A DNA stretch of 64,000 nucleotides from Phreatobacter sp. (lineage in GTDB: Bacteria > Pseudomonadota > Alphaproteobacteria > Rhizobiales > Phreatobacteraceae): assembly GCF_022843985.1 (NCBI RefSeq), contig NZ_JALHMP010000008.1, positions 62,001-126,000 on the forward strand, read 5' to 3'. Position numbers and translations under genes: made by a program. Under the pieces are notes generated by a model. It worked only from the letters and a program-made list of their open reading frames with translations, made no database searches and had not been told where the DNA came from. Shown here in pieces: positions 27,588 to 35,339 of this stretch; within the stretch, counting starts at the first letter, position 1, and the number at the start of each line of letters is the position of its first letter.

Positions 27588-28465
27588 GCCTTCGCCCCGA
27601 ACAGGCCGGTCGGGCGAAACAGCAGGACCAGGATGAAGATGAGGAAGATGCCGATCTGGCCAAGGCTTTCGCCGAGATAGAGGCCCGACAGGCTCTCGAC
27701 GACGCCGATGACGAGGCCACCGACCAGGGCGCCTGCGATCGACCCCATGCCGCCGAGCACCACAACGGTGAAGGCGACGAGGACAAAGGCATTGCCGACC
27801 CGCGGATTGACGTAGAACGACGGCATGAGCAGGCAGGCGGCCACTGCCAGCGTCGCCGCGCCGAGGCCGAAGGTGACGGCATAGATGTGGTTGACGTCGA
27901 TGCCGACGAGGGAGGCGCCGAGCTTCTCCTTCGCCACAGCCCGGATCGCCTTGCCGGTATCGGTCAGGGCAAGGATGGCCCAGAGCGCGGCGGCGACGAC
28001 CAGCGCGACGCCGAAGCCGATGACGCGCGGCAGCGACAGCAGCGCGAAGCCGAGATCGACCACGGAGAAGGAATAGTCGAGGGTCAGCGACCGCGTGTCG
28101 GAGCGGAAGATGGCGAGGAGGAGGTTCTCGATGACGATCGACAGGCCGAGTGTCACCAGGAGGATAGCGCCGTCATCGTTGCGGCTCGCCGGCGAGATGA
28201 CAAAGCGCTGCAGGCCGTAGCCGAAGGCGAAGAACAGCGGCGTCAGCGGCAGGATGGCAAGGTAGGGATCGATGCCGAAGCCGAGATGGGCCACGAGGAC
28301 GGCGAACATGGCCAGCGTCAGCATGGCGCCATGGGCGAAGTTGATGATGTGAAGAACGCCATAGACCAGCGTCAGGCCGAGCGCCACGAGGGCATAGACG
28401 GCGCCGGTGAGCAGGCCGTTGAGCACGGCCTCAAGCACGATCTGCGGCGGATAGGACCTGAACAC
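27584..28465 (-). CDS. livH: branched-chain-type ABC transporter permease LivH
   Basis: Inner-membrane permease of 293 residues. Its N-terminal pattern is NGLLTGAVYALVALGLTLVYGVLHIINFAHGAM, the LivH hallmark, followed later by GKAIRAVAKEKLGASLVGIDVN, the cytoplasmic coupling loop. It is the first permease gene after livK. A perfect GC hairpin lies in the livK-livH gap. Confidence 0.93.
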   Translation of the reverse strand: MFRSYPPQIVLEAVLNGLLTGAVYALVALGLTLVYGVLHIINFAHGAMLTLAMFAVLVAHLGFGIDPYLAILPLTPLFFAFGYGLQRFVISPASRNDDGAILLVTLGLSIVIENLLLAIFRSDTRSLTLDYSFSVVDLGFALLSLPRVIGFGVALVVAAALWAILALTDTGKAIRAVAKEKLGASLVGIDVNHIYAVTFGLGAATLAVAACLLMPSFYVNPRVGNAFVLVAFTVVVLGGMGSIAGALVGGLVIGVVESLSGLYLGESLGQIGIFLIFILVLLFRPTGLFGAKA

Positions 28466-28492
28466 GGGAGAAGAACCTCACCGGCATGACGA

Positions 28493-28520
28493 CCCCGCGG
28501 CGGGCGAACCGGCCGCGGGG
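28493..28520 (-). promoter_or_regulatory. perfect 9-bp hairpin between livK and livH
   Basis: CCCCGCGGC and GCCGCGGGG pair exactly around a ten-base loop in the 76-base gap between the binding-protein gene and the permeases. There is no U-run. Its position parallels the dctP-dctQ hairpin. A role in partial termination or mRNA stabilisation is inferred. Confidence 0.65.
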
Positions 28521-28541
28521 CGGGGGAGCGGGGCGGCAGCG

Positions 28542-29759
28542 TCAGCCGGTGACCGGGAAGACCGGTTTGGCGTCGGCAAAGGTGTCAGGGAAGATCACCT
28601 TGATGTCGCCATTCTGGACCTGGGTGTTGACCGGAGCGGCGGCGGTGTTCTGGCCGTTCTCGAACTTCGTCGGACCATAGGGCATGATGTGGTCGGTGAA
28701 GGTGGAGGTCGCCATGGCCTCGATGATCTTGATGCGATCGCGCGAACCGGAGCGCTCGATGGCATCGGCAACCAGCCGCACCGAGGAATAGTTCAGCGGC
28801 ACGTTGTAGAGCCAGAAGCGGCCCGTGGCCTCGACCTGTCGGCGCAGCTCGGCTGTCTTCGGCTTGCGCGGATCGGCCCAGTGGTTGCAATCCATGACAT
28901 TGTTGGCGGCGTCGGGGAATTCACGGACAAAGCGGAAGTTCGAGGCCGCACCGTTGAGCACCGCATAGATGCCCTTGGGACGGATCCGCTGCTGCTGCAT
29001 CGTCCGGGCGAGCAGCACGAACTCGCCGTAATAACTCGACGGGATGACGAGGTCGGGGTTGAGCGCCCGGATGCGCAGGGCGACATTGGACATGTCGCGG
29101 GCCGGCGTCGGATGCGGGATGGTCTCGAGGATCTGGAAGCCGAGGGCTGACAGGCGATCGTTCATCAGCTTGGCGAGGCCCGAGCCGAAGAGGCCGTCCT
29201 CATGGACCAGCACCACGGTCTTGGCCGGCTTGCCGGCGGCATCGTTGAGCTTGACCAGGTTGTCGATGGCGGCGCGGGTCACGGCGCCGAAGCCGGGGCC
29301 GAAGCGGAAGGTGTTCTTCAGCCCACGCGAGACGATCTGGTCGGAGACGCCGACATCGACCGCATAGGCGATGTCGTAGCGCGAGGCGGCCTGCGAGGCG
29401 GCGAGGCAGATCGGCGAGGCGAAGCCGCCGACGATGGCGGAGACGCCCTCGGCATGCATCTTCTCCACCTCCTGGGAGCCCGCCTCCGGACTCGAGCGGG
29501 CGTCGCCGAAGACCATTTCGATCCTGGCGCCGCCGAGCGACTTGATGCCGCCGGCCTTGTTGATCTCGTCGATGGCAAGCTGGGCGCCGAGGCGGCCATA
29601 TTCGCCGTCCTGGGCGAGCGCCCCGGTCACCGGCTGGAGGATGCCGAGTTTCACGGGGGCGGCTTGCGCCCGCAGGAGGCCCGGGGCCGAGAGGATGGCG
29701 GCACCCGCGGCGCCGGACTTCAGAAGGCTGCGTCGCGTCGTTTCATTCCAGGCGGTCAT
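28542..29759 (-). CDS. livK: ABC transporter substrate-binding protein (LivK/Peripla_BP_6 family)
   Basis: Periplasmic binding protein of 405 residues. The N-terminus ETTRRSLLKSGAAGAAILSAPGLLRAQA is a twin-arginine signal peptide, suggesting export of a folded protein. The mature domain begins VKLGILQPVTGALAQDGEYG and has the type I periplasmic-binding fold seen in amide- and branched-chain-amino-acid-binding proteins. GGAGAAG lies 8-14 bases before the ATG. It is the first transporter gene downstream of the GntR gene. The ligand is presumably the compound degraded by the downstream enzymes. Confidence 0.92.
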   Translation of the reverse strand: MTAWNETTRRSLLKSGAAGAAILSAPGLLRAQAAPVKLGILQPVTGALAQDGEYGRLGAQLAIDEINKAGGIKSLGGARIEMVFGDARSSPEAGSQEVEKMHAEGVSAIVGGFASPICLAASQAASRYDIAYAVDVGVSDQIVSRGLKNTFRFGPGFGAVTRAAIDNLVKLNDAAGKPAKTVVLVHEDGLFGSGLAKLMNDRLSALGFQILETIPHPTPARDMSNVALRIRALNPDLVIPSSYYGEFVLLARTMQQQRIRPKGIYAVLNGAASNFRFVREFPDAANNVMDCNHWADPRKPKTAELRRQVEATGRFWLYNVPLNYSSVRLVADAIERSGSRDRIKIIEAMATSTFTDHIMPYGPTKFENGQNTAAAPVNTQVQNGDIKVIFPDTFADAKPVFPVTG

Positions 29760-29795
29760 GGTCGCTCTTCTCCGTCTGTTACACTCTGAAAGACG

Positions 29796-29811
29796 ACCGG
29801 CTTCGGCCGGT
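29796..29811 (-). promoter_or_regulatory. short hairpin between gntR and livK
   Basis: ACCGGC and GCCGGT flank a four-base loop in the 101-base gap. On the minus strand the hairpin is followed by CGTCTTTC. It may be a weak terminator or attenuator that separates regulator from transporter expression. Support is limited. Confidence 0.4.
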
Positions 29812-29860
29812 TCTTGTCATTCTGTCGAAGCCGCCAGCCGCGAGGCCGGTGGGAATCCTG

Positions 29861-30667
29861 TCAGTCGTTGGCGCCGGCCCCGTTCAGGCCGACGCCCATG
29901 CGCAGGCGCTCGACCGGGGACCACAGCCTGTCTCCGCCGGAATCGATGCGGACCAGATCCATCTGGAAGGAATAGCGGTCCGGCCGGTAAAAGGCCGCGA
30001 GATGCTCGATGCCGCGCCGCTTCACGTCGAAGACCACGCGGTTCAGCGACAACAGCGGCGCACCGATGTCGACGCCGAGCGCCTCGGCGATGTCCGGACC
30101 TGCGAGGGCGGCGGAGATCGTCTGGGTGGCACGATCGACCTTGACGCCGGAGCGCTCGATGAGGGTCAGAAGCGGCTGCACACCCAGTTCCGCCTCGGTA
30201 AAGGTCATGCCGATGCGTTGAGGCACATGGGTGACGAGATAGGAGAAGGGCTCGCCGTCGATGATGCGCACGCGCACCGAACGCTGCACCCGCTCGCCGG
30301 CGTCGAGCCTCAGCGCCTCGGCGACATCGGGATTGGCGTCCACATAGCCGAACTGCAGGAGCCGGACGTCGGTGGACCGCCCCATCTCGACCAGATGGGC
30401 GAGCGCGTTCGACAGGTCCGCGACGATCGGCCGCTTGATCATCCGCGCCGTGATGAAGGTTCCGGCACCCGGCCGGCGTGAGATCAGACCCTCGCGCTCG
30501 AGTTCCGCCAGCGCCCGGCGAATCGTCACGCGTGAGACGTCGTGCAGATCGGCGAGGTCCGGCTCCGACGGCAGGCGGGTGCCCGGCGTCAGTTCCCCCG
30601 ACGAGATTCGGTCGCGCAAGGTGAGATAGACCCGGCGCGTCTTGGATGTTTCGATGGCTTCAGCCAT
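29861..30667 (-). CDS. GntR family regulator, HutC/UTRA type
   Basis: A 268-residue regulator. An N-terminal winged helix (GELTPGTRLPSEPDLADLHDVSRVTIRRALAELEREGLI, about residues 20-70) precedes a UTRA effector-binding domain (about 95-250). The start at 30667 has GGGAG upstream, and the track start at 30748 is less likely. It is upstream of livK on the same strand and divergent from the LeuCD-like genes, so it probably controls both arms in response to a pathway compound. Confidence 0.9.
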   Translation of the reverse strand: MAEAIETSKTRRVYLTLRDRISSGELTPGTRLPSEPDLADLHDVSRVTIRRALAELEREGLISRRPGAGTFITARMIKRPIVADLSNALAHLVEMGRSTDVRLLQFGYVDANPDVAEALRLDAGERVQRSVRVRIIDGEPFSYLVTHVPQRIGMTFTEAELGVQPLLTLIERSGVKVDRATQTISAALAGPDIAEALGVDIGAPLLSLNRVVFDVKRRGIEHLAAFYRPDRYSFQMDLVRIDSGGDRLWSPVERLRMGVGLNGAGAND

Positions 30668-30795
30668 GGGCTCGCTCCCTCGCAGTCCGGTTGTCACACC
30701 GGGGCGCATTGGCGCGGACCCCTTGCTAGGCAGTGCGACGGTTTGCATTTGTCTGCCGGCCTGTTCGATGGATAGAGATAAAGATATTTCTAGCT

Positions 30796-30815
30796 TTGTC
30801 TATCCTATGATACAA
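30796..30815. promoter_or_regulatory. candidate GntR operator between gntR and leuC-like gene
   Basis: An interrupted inverted repeat, TTGTCT...GATACAA, sits in the 182-base divergent spacer. It contains GTCTATC, close to the GT-N-TA-N-AC pattern of HutC-type sites. TACAAT at its right end could be a -10 box for the leuC-like gene. This is a candidate only. Confidence 0.4.
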
Positions 30816-30849
30816 TGTTGGCTCGTCAAGCGTCGCCTTGGAGTCGAGA

Positions 30850-32247
30850 GTGCAGTTGCCCGCCACCCTGTTCGACAGGCTCTGGGATCGCCACGTGGTC
30901 AGCAGCCGCGCCGATGGCCTGTCGCTGCTGTGGATCGACCGCCATTTCGTCCATGAAGGCTCGCATCACGCCTTCGGCCAGATTGCGGCCCGGGGCGTGC
31001 CGGTGGCGCGGCCGGACCTCACTTTCGGGGTGGCCGATCACTATGTTCCGACCCGCGGCCGTGACGGCCCGGTGCCCGATCCCTCCATCGCCCGCATGGT
31101 CGCCCAGCTTGGCGCCAATACCGCCGCCCATCACATCACGCTGTTCGGGCTCGATGACAGGCGACAGGGCATCGTCCATGTGACGGGTACCGAACAGGGC
31201 CTCACCCTGCCGGGCCTCACCGTCGTCTGCGGCGACAGCCACACCTCCACCCATGGGGCCTTCGGCGCCTATGCCTTCGGGATCGGCGCCTCCGAGGTCG
31301 CCCATGTGCTGGCGACCCAGACGCTCTGGCAAAAGAAGCCAAAGCGGATGCGGGTCAGCGTCGAGGGACAGACCGCGCCCGGCATCACCGCCAAGGACAT
31401 CATGCTCACCGTCATCGCCGCCATCGGCGCCGACGGAGCAGCTGGCCACGCCATCGAATATGCGGGCTCGGCGATCCGGGCGCTGTCGATGGAGGGGCGG
31501 ATGACTCTCTGCAACATGTCCATCGAGGCCGGCGGGCGCTGCGGCATGGTGGCGCCCGACGCCACCAGCATCGCCTATCTCAAGGGCCGGCCCTTCGCCC
31601 CTGAGGGGGCGCTGTGGGACCTGGCCTTGGCGGACTGGGCCGACCTCGCCAGCGACGCCGACGCCGTCTTCGACCGCGAGGTGAGTTTCGCCGCGGCCGC
31701 TATCGCTCCGACCGTCACCTGGGGTATCAGCCCGGAACAGGCCCTGCCGATCGATGCCCACGTGCCCGATCCCGACCGCATCAGCGACCCGATCAAGGCG
31801 GCAGCGGCGCGCGATGCGCTCGACTACATGGGGCTCTCGCCGGGACAGGCGCTGCAATCGGTCGCCATCGACCGGGTTTTCATCGGCTCGTGCACCAATG
31901 CGCGCATTGAGGACCTGCGCGCCGCGGCGCAGATCCTTGCCGGCCGCAAGGCGGTGGTGCCGGGCCTGGTCTCGCCGGGCTCCTCGCTGGTCAAGCGCCA
32001 GGCCGAGGAGGAGGGCCTCGCCCGCATCTTCACCGAGGCCGGGCTGGACTGGGTGGAATCGGGCTGTTCCATGTGTGTCGGCATGAACGGCGACATGGTT
32101 CCCGCGGGCGAGCGCTGCGCCTCGACAACCAACCGCAATTTCAAGGGCCGCCAGGGGCCGGGCGCGCGTACCCACCTGATGTCCCCGGCCATGGCGGCGG
32201 CGGCGGCCGTCAACGGCCGGCTCACCGATGTCAGGCGATTCGGATGA
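30850..32247 (+). CDS. leuC: 3-isopropylmalate dehydratase-type large subunit (LeuC family)
   Basis: Aconitase-superfamily [4Fe-4S] hydro-lyase, 465 residues. The cluster cysteines are in IGSCTNARIEDL and SGCSMCVGMN, and other motifs are VCGDSHTSTHGAFGA and TSNRNF-like TTNRNFKGRQGPG. The GTG at 30850 is preferred over the track's TTG at 30838. GGAG lies seven bases upstream and the N-terminus QLPATLFDRLWDRHVV then matches LeuC. The next gene is the small subunit. It could be leucine biosynthesis, but its position opposite a catabolic GntR unit suggests hydration of a methylmaleate-type acid instead. Confidence 0.88.
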   Translation: MQLPATLFDRLWDRHVVSSRADGLSLLWIDRHFVHEGSHHAFGQIAARGVPVARPDLTFGVADHYVPTRGRDGPVPDPSIARMVAQLGANTAAHHITLFGLDDRRQGIVHVTGTEQGLTLPGLTVVCGDSHTSTHGAFGAYAFGIGASEVAHVLATQTLWQKKPKRMRVSVEGQTAPGITAKDIMLTVIAAIGADGAAGHAIEYAGSAIRALSMEGRMTLCNMSIEAGGRCGMVAPDATSIAYLKGRPFAPEGALWDLALADWADLASDADAVFDREVSFAAAAIAPTVTWGISPEQALPIDAHVPDPDRISDPIKAAAARDALDYMGLSPGQALQSVAIDRVFIGSCTNARIEDLRAAAQILAGRKAVVPGLVSPGSSLVKRQAEEEGLARIFTEAGLDWVESGCSMCVGMNGDMVPAGERCASTTNRNFKGRQGPGARTHLMSPAMAAAAAVNGRLTDVRRFG

Positions 32248-32825
32248 AACCCTTCACCTGTGACACGGCCGCAATGCTGAAGCTGCCGGTGGCCAATATC
32301 GACACCGACCAGCTTATCCCGGCGCGCTTCATGAAGGAGCCGCGCCAGCCGGAGGGCTATGGCCGCTTTCTCCTGCACGACCTTGCCGCCGAGGGCACCG
32401 CCCCTGCCCCCCGCGCCGGCCAGACCATCCTGGTGGCACGGCGCAATTTCGGCTGCGGCTCGTCGCGCGAGGCAGCGGTCTATGCGCTGGCGGATTTCGG
32501 TTTCCGCGCCGTCATCGCCCCCACCTTCGGCGACATCTTCGCGTCCAATTGCGTCAAGAACGGCGTGGTGCCGGCCATGGTGAGCGAGGAGGACGCGGAA
32601 AGGCTGCTCGACACCGCGGACCTGCCGGTCACCGTCGACCTCGCGGCGCAGACCATCGCCTGCGGCAATGTCGTGGTACCCTTCGCTATCGATCCGGTGT
32701 GGCAGACGCAATTGCTGAACGGCTGGGACGACATCGACCTGACGCTGGCCGAAGGCGATGCCATCGCCGCCTTCACGGCGCGCGATGCCGGAGCAAGGCC
32801 CTGGGCGGCGCCGCGGCGGCGTTGA
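32244..32825 (+). CDS. leuD: 3-isopropylmalate dehydratase-type small subunit (LeuD family)
   Basis: Swivelling-domain subunit, 193 residues. Motifs are NIDTDQLIPARFMKE, RNFGCGSSREAAVYALADFGFRAVIAPTFGDIFASNC and KNGVVPA. It overlaps the large subunit by four bases (ATGA). Together they form a heterodimeric hydro-lyase acting on 2-alkylmalate or maleate-type acids. The track's upstream extension is spurious. Whether it is the leucine enzyme depends on whether the genome has another leuCD. Confidence 0.9.
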   Translation: MKPFTCDTAAMLKLPVANIDTDQLIPARFMKEPRQPEGYGRFLLHDLAAEGTAPAPRAGQTILVARRNFGCGSSREAAVYALADFGFRAVIAPTFGDIFASNCVKNGVVPAMVSEEDAERLLDTADLPVTVDLAAQTIACGNVVVPFAIDPVWQTQLLNGWDDIDLTLAEGDAIAAFTARDAGARPWAAPRRR

Positions 32826-32850
32826 GATTGCGTACGTTTTGACGTACACT
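32822..32850 (+). promoter_or_regulatory. yefM-yoeB promoter with embedded palindromic operator
   Basis: TTGAGA (32822-32827) and TACACT (32845-32850) are spaced 17 bp as -35 and -10 boxes. Between and overlapping them lies the perfect inverted repeat GTACGT-TTTG-ACGTAC (32832-32847), similar in style to the TGTACA palindromes bound by YefM. The predicted transcription start falls on or next to the antitoxin ATG at 32857. Confidence 0.65.
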
Positions 32851-32856
32851 CTTTCC

Positions 32857-33111
32857 ATGCGTGTCAAGACCTCGACCGAACTTCGCAAGACCCTCGCCGC
32901 CACTCTTGATCAGGTGACGGCCGACCATGCACCGGTGCTGATCACCCGTGAGGGCGGCAAGCCGCCCGCGGTGCTGATCTCGCTGGAGGATTACACGTCG
33001 ATGGAGGAGACGACCTATCTCCTCAAGAGCCCGCGCAATCGCGAGGAACTCTTGGCATCGATCGCCGAACTCGATGCCGGGCTGGGGGTCGTCAGGAAAC
33101 TGGAGGAATGA
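32857..33111 (+). CDS. yefM: YefM/Phd-type antitoxin
   Basis: An 84-residue type II antitoxin. The N-terminal half MRVKTSTELRKTLAATLDQVTADHAPVLITREGGKPPAVLISLEDY is the YefM DNA-binding and dimer fold. The C-terminal half (ETTYLLKSPRNREELLASI) is the toxin-binding helix. It should repress its own promoter through the GTACGT palindrome. There is no obvious Shine-Dalgarno sequence and the predicted mRNA may be leaderless. It overlaps the toxin gene by four bases. Confidence 0.93.
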   Translation: MRVKTSTELRKTLAATLDQVTADHAPVLITREGGKPPAVLISLEDYTSMEETTYLLKSPRNREELLASIAELDAGLGVVRKLEE

Positions 33112-33362
33112 TCATCGCCTTCTCGCCACGCGGCTGGGCGCACTACCGATACTGGCAGGACACGGATCGGCAACTCCTGAAAAGACTCAACAACCTCATC
33201 GACGAGTGCACCCGAACGCCCTTCACCGGCACCGGCAAGCCCGAGCCCTTGAAAAACGAACTCCAGGGCTGGTGGTCGCGGCGTATCGACCAGGAGCACC
33301 GCCTCGTCTACCGCGTGCGCGGCGAGGTACTCGAGATCGCCCAGTGCCGCTACCGCTACTGA
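33108..33362 (+). CDS. yoeB: YoeB-type mRNA interferase toxin with His83 replaced by Arg
   Basis: A ribosome-dependent endoribonuclease of 84 residues, the same length as E. coli YoeB. Substrate and catalytic residues are recognisable in GKPEPLKNEL (Glu46, Lys49) and WWSRRIDQEHRLVY (Arg59, Arg65). The C-terminus reads CRYRY where YoeB normally ends CRYHY, so the usual catalytic His83 is Arg (codon CGC). The rest of the fold looks intact. Activity may be reduced or may use a RelE-like Arg mechanism. The gene ends three bases before the convergent gst gene. Confidence 0.92.
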   Translation: MIIAFSPRGWAHYRYWQDTDRQLLKRLNNLIDECTRTPFTGTGKPEPLKNELQGWWSRRIDQEHRLVYRVRGEVLEIAQCRYRY

Positions 33363-33365
33363 GGT

Positions 33366-33983
33366 TCACTCCCCTGCCAGTGCCGCCTTGACGGCCGGGC
33401 GCTCGCCCATGCGGGCGAGGTGGTCGGCGACGCGCGGGAACTGCGCCATGTCGACGCCGTCGCCCTCCAGCCAGCGCGTTACTGTGAAGAGATAGGCGTC
33501 CGCCACCGAATAGGCTTCGCCCATGACCCAGGGGCCGCGGAAGAAGTCGTTCTCGATGAGGCGGAAGCTCGCCGCCATGGTCTCCGGCACCTTGCGGCGC
33601 ATGTCGAGAAAGGAACTCTCCTCGGTCGCCCAGCGGGCGCCGCGGTGCTTGTGGGCGTGGTTCACATGCACCGTGGAGGCGAGGTAGCTGTTGAAGGCCT
33701 GCATCTGCGCGAAGGCGAAGGGGTCGTCGAGCGGCGCCAGGGCCTTGTCCGGATGGCTCTGGGCGACGAAGGCGAGGATCGCGACGTTCTCCGTCAGCAC
33801 GCCACGTTCGGTGACCAGGGCCGGGACGCGACCCTTGGGATTGACGGCGAGAAAGGCCGGCTTGGTCTGCTCGCCCGAGGCGAAGTCGACCCGGACGGGT
33901 TCATAGGCCGCGCCGGCCTCTTCCAGCGCGATGCGCGAGGCCAGCGCGCAGGTCTTCGGGCCGTAGAAGAACTTCATCGTCAT
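33366..33983 (-). CDS. glutathione S-transferase family protein
   Basis: A 205-residue cytosolic GST. The thioredoxin-like N-terminal domain (MKFFYGPKTCALASRIALEEAGAAYE) has a Ser/Cys-type region as in bacterial beta-class enzymes, and the glutathione site is PKGRVPALV followed by LTENVAIL. The C-terminal helical domain ends with FPRVADHLARMGERPAV. It starts four bases after the tyrS stop, so the two are probably co-transcribed. The substrate is unknown. Confidence 0.9.
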   Translation of the reverse strand: MTMKFFYGPKTCALASRIALEEAGAAYEPVRVDFASGEQTKPAFLAVNPKGRVPALVTERGVLTENVAILAFVAQSHPDKALAPLDDPFAFAQMQAFNSYLASTVHVNHAHKHRGARWATEESSFLDMRRKVPETMAASFRLIENDFFRGPWVMGEAYSVADAYLFTVTRWLEGDGVDMAQFPRVADHLARMGERPAVKAALAGE

Positions 33984-33987
33984 GGTC

Positions 33988-35241
33988 TCACCCTGCCTTC
34001 ACCAGCACATGTTTCTTGCGGCCGAAGGACAGCTTGGCGACGCCGTCCCTCAGGGCCTTTTCGGTCACCACCGCCTGAGCGTCGGTCACCGTCTCGTCGT
34101 TGAGTTTCAGACCACCGCCCTGGACCTGGCGACGGGCCTCGCCGTTGGAGGCGACAAGGCCGGCGCGGACGAACAGGCTGAGGACGCCGATACCGGAGGC
34201 GAGTTCGGCGGCCGGGACGGTGACCACCGGCAGGTCGTCGCCGAGCGCGCCCTGTTCAAAGGTCTTCTTCGCCGTCGCGGCGGCGGCCTCGGCGACGTCG
34301 CGACCGCGCACCAGCGCGGTGGCTTCCGTCGCCAGCACCTTCTTCGCCTCGTTGATCTCGGCGCCCTGGAGAGCGGCGAGGCGGTCGATCTCGGCCATCG
34401 GCAACAACGTGAACAGCTTGAGGAAGCGGGCGACGTCACCGTCCTCGGTGTTCCGCCAGAACTGCCAGTAATCGTAGTTGGACAGCATGTCGGCGTTGAG
34501 CCAGACGGCGCCCGCCGCCGTCTTGCCCATCTTGGCACCGGACGACGTGGTCAGCAGCGGGCAGGTCAGGGCATAGAGCTGGTGGGTGCCCATGCGGCGG
34601 CCGAGATCGACGCCGGTGACGATATTGCCCCACTGGTCGGATCCGCCCATCTGCAGGTTGGTGCCGTAGCGGCGGGCCAGTTCGACGAAATCGTAGGACT
34701 GGAGGATCATGTAGTTAAATTCGATGAAGGAGAGTTCCTGCTCGCGCTCCAGCCGCATGCGCACGGAGTCCATCGTCATCATGCGGTTCACCGAAAAATG
34801 CCGGCCGATATCGCGCAGCATCTCGATGTAGTTGAGCCTCGTCAGCCACTCCGCATTGTCAGGCATGATGGCGTCAGTCTTGCCCTCGCCGAAGGTCAGC
34901 AGCTTCGCGAACACGCCCTTCAGCGCGTCCTTGTTGGCGTTGATGTCGTCGATGGAGAGGATCTTGCGCGTCTCGTCGCGGCCGGAGGGGTCGCCGACGC
35001 GGGTCGTGCCGCCCCCCATGAGCGTGATCGGCTTGCCGGCGCCGGTGGCCTGCATCCAGTGCAGCATCATGATCGACAGCAGATGCCCGACATGGAGCGA
35101 GGGCGCCGTGCAGTCATAGCCCACATAGGCGACGACACCCCCCTTGGCCGCCAGGGCGTCGAGACCCTGCATGTCGGAACACTGGTGGATGAACCCGCGC
35201 TCGGTGAGGATGCGCAGGAAGTCGGAGCTGGGGGCGGTCAT
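33988..35241 (-). CDS. tyrS: tyrosyl-tRNA synthetase
   Basis: Class I aminoacyl-tRNA synthetase of 417 residues that charges tRNA-Tyr. The HIGH motif appears as SLHVGHLLS, the KMSKS loop as GAKMGKT, and tyrosine-binding residues are in [14 protein letters not shown]. The C-terminal S4-type RNA-binding domain includes [16 protein letters not shown]. It diverges from anmK with a 98-base spacer. Confidence 0.96.
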   Translation of the reverse strand: MTAPSSDFLRILTERGFIHQCSDMQGLDALAAKGGVVAYVGYDCTAPSLHVGHLLSIMMLHWMQATGAGKPITLMGGGTTRVGDPSGRDETRKILSIDDINANKDALKGVFAKLLTFGEGKTDAIMPDNAEWLTRLNYIEMLRDIGRHFSVNRMMTMDSVRMRLEREQELSFIEFNYMILQSYDFVELARRYGTNLQMGGSDQWGNIVTGVDLGRRMGTHQLYALTCPLLTTSSGAKMGKTAAGAVWLNADMLSNYDYWQFWRNTEDGDVARFLKLFTLLPMAEIDRLAALQGAEINEAKKVLATEATALVRGRDVAEAAAATAKKTFEQGALGDDLPVVTVPAAELASGIGVLSLFVRAGLVASNGEARRQVQGGGLKLNDETVTDAQAVVTEKALRDGVAKLSFGRKKHVLVKAG

Positions 35242-35339
35242 GATCTTTCCAACGAGAGCTGAGGCCGGGACTTAACCCCGGAGGAGGCGCGGTGTAGCAG
35301 AGGCGGGGATCAATTTCACCCTTCGAATCGGCGGGACTC

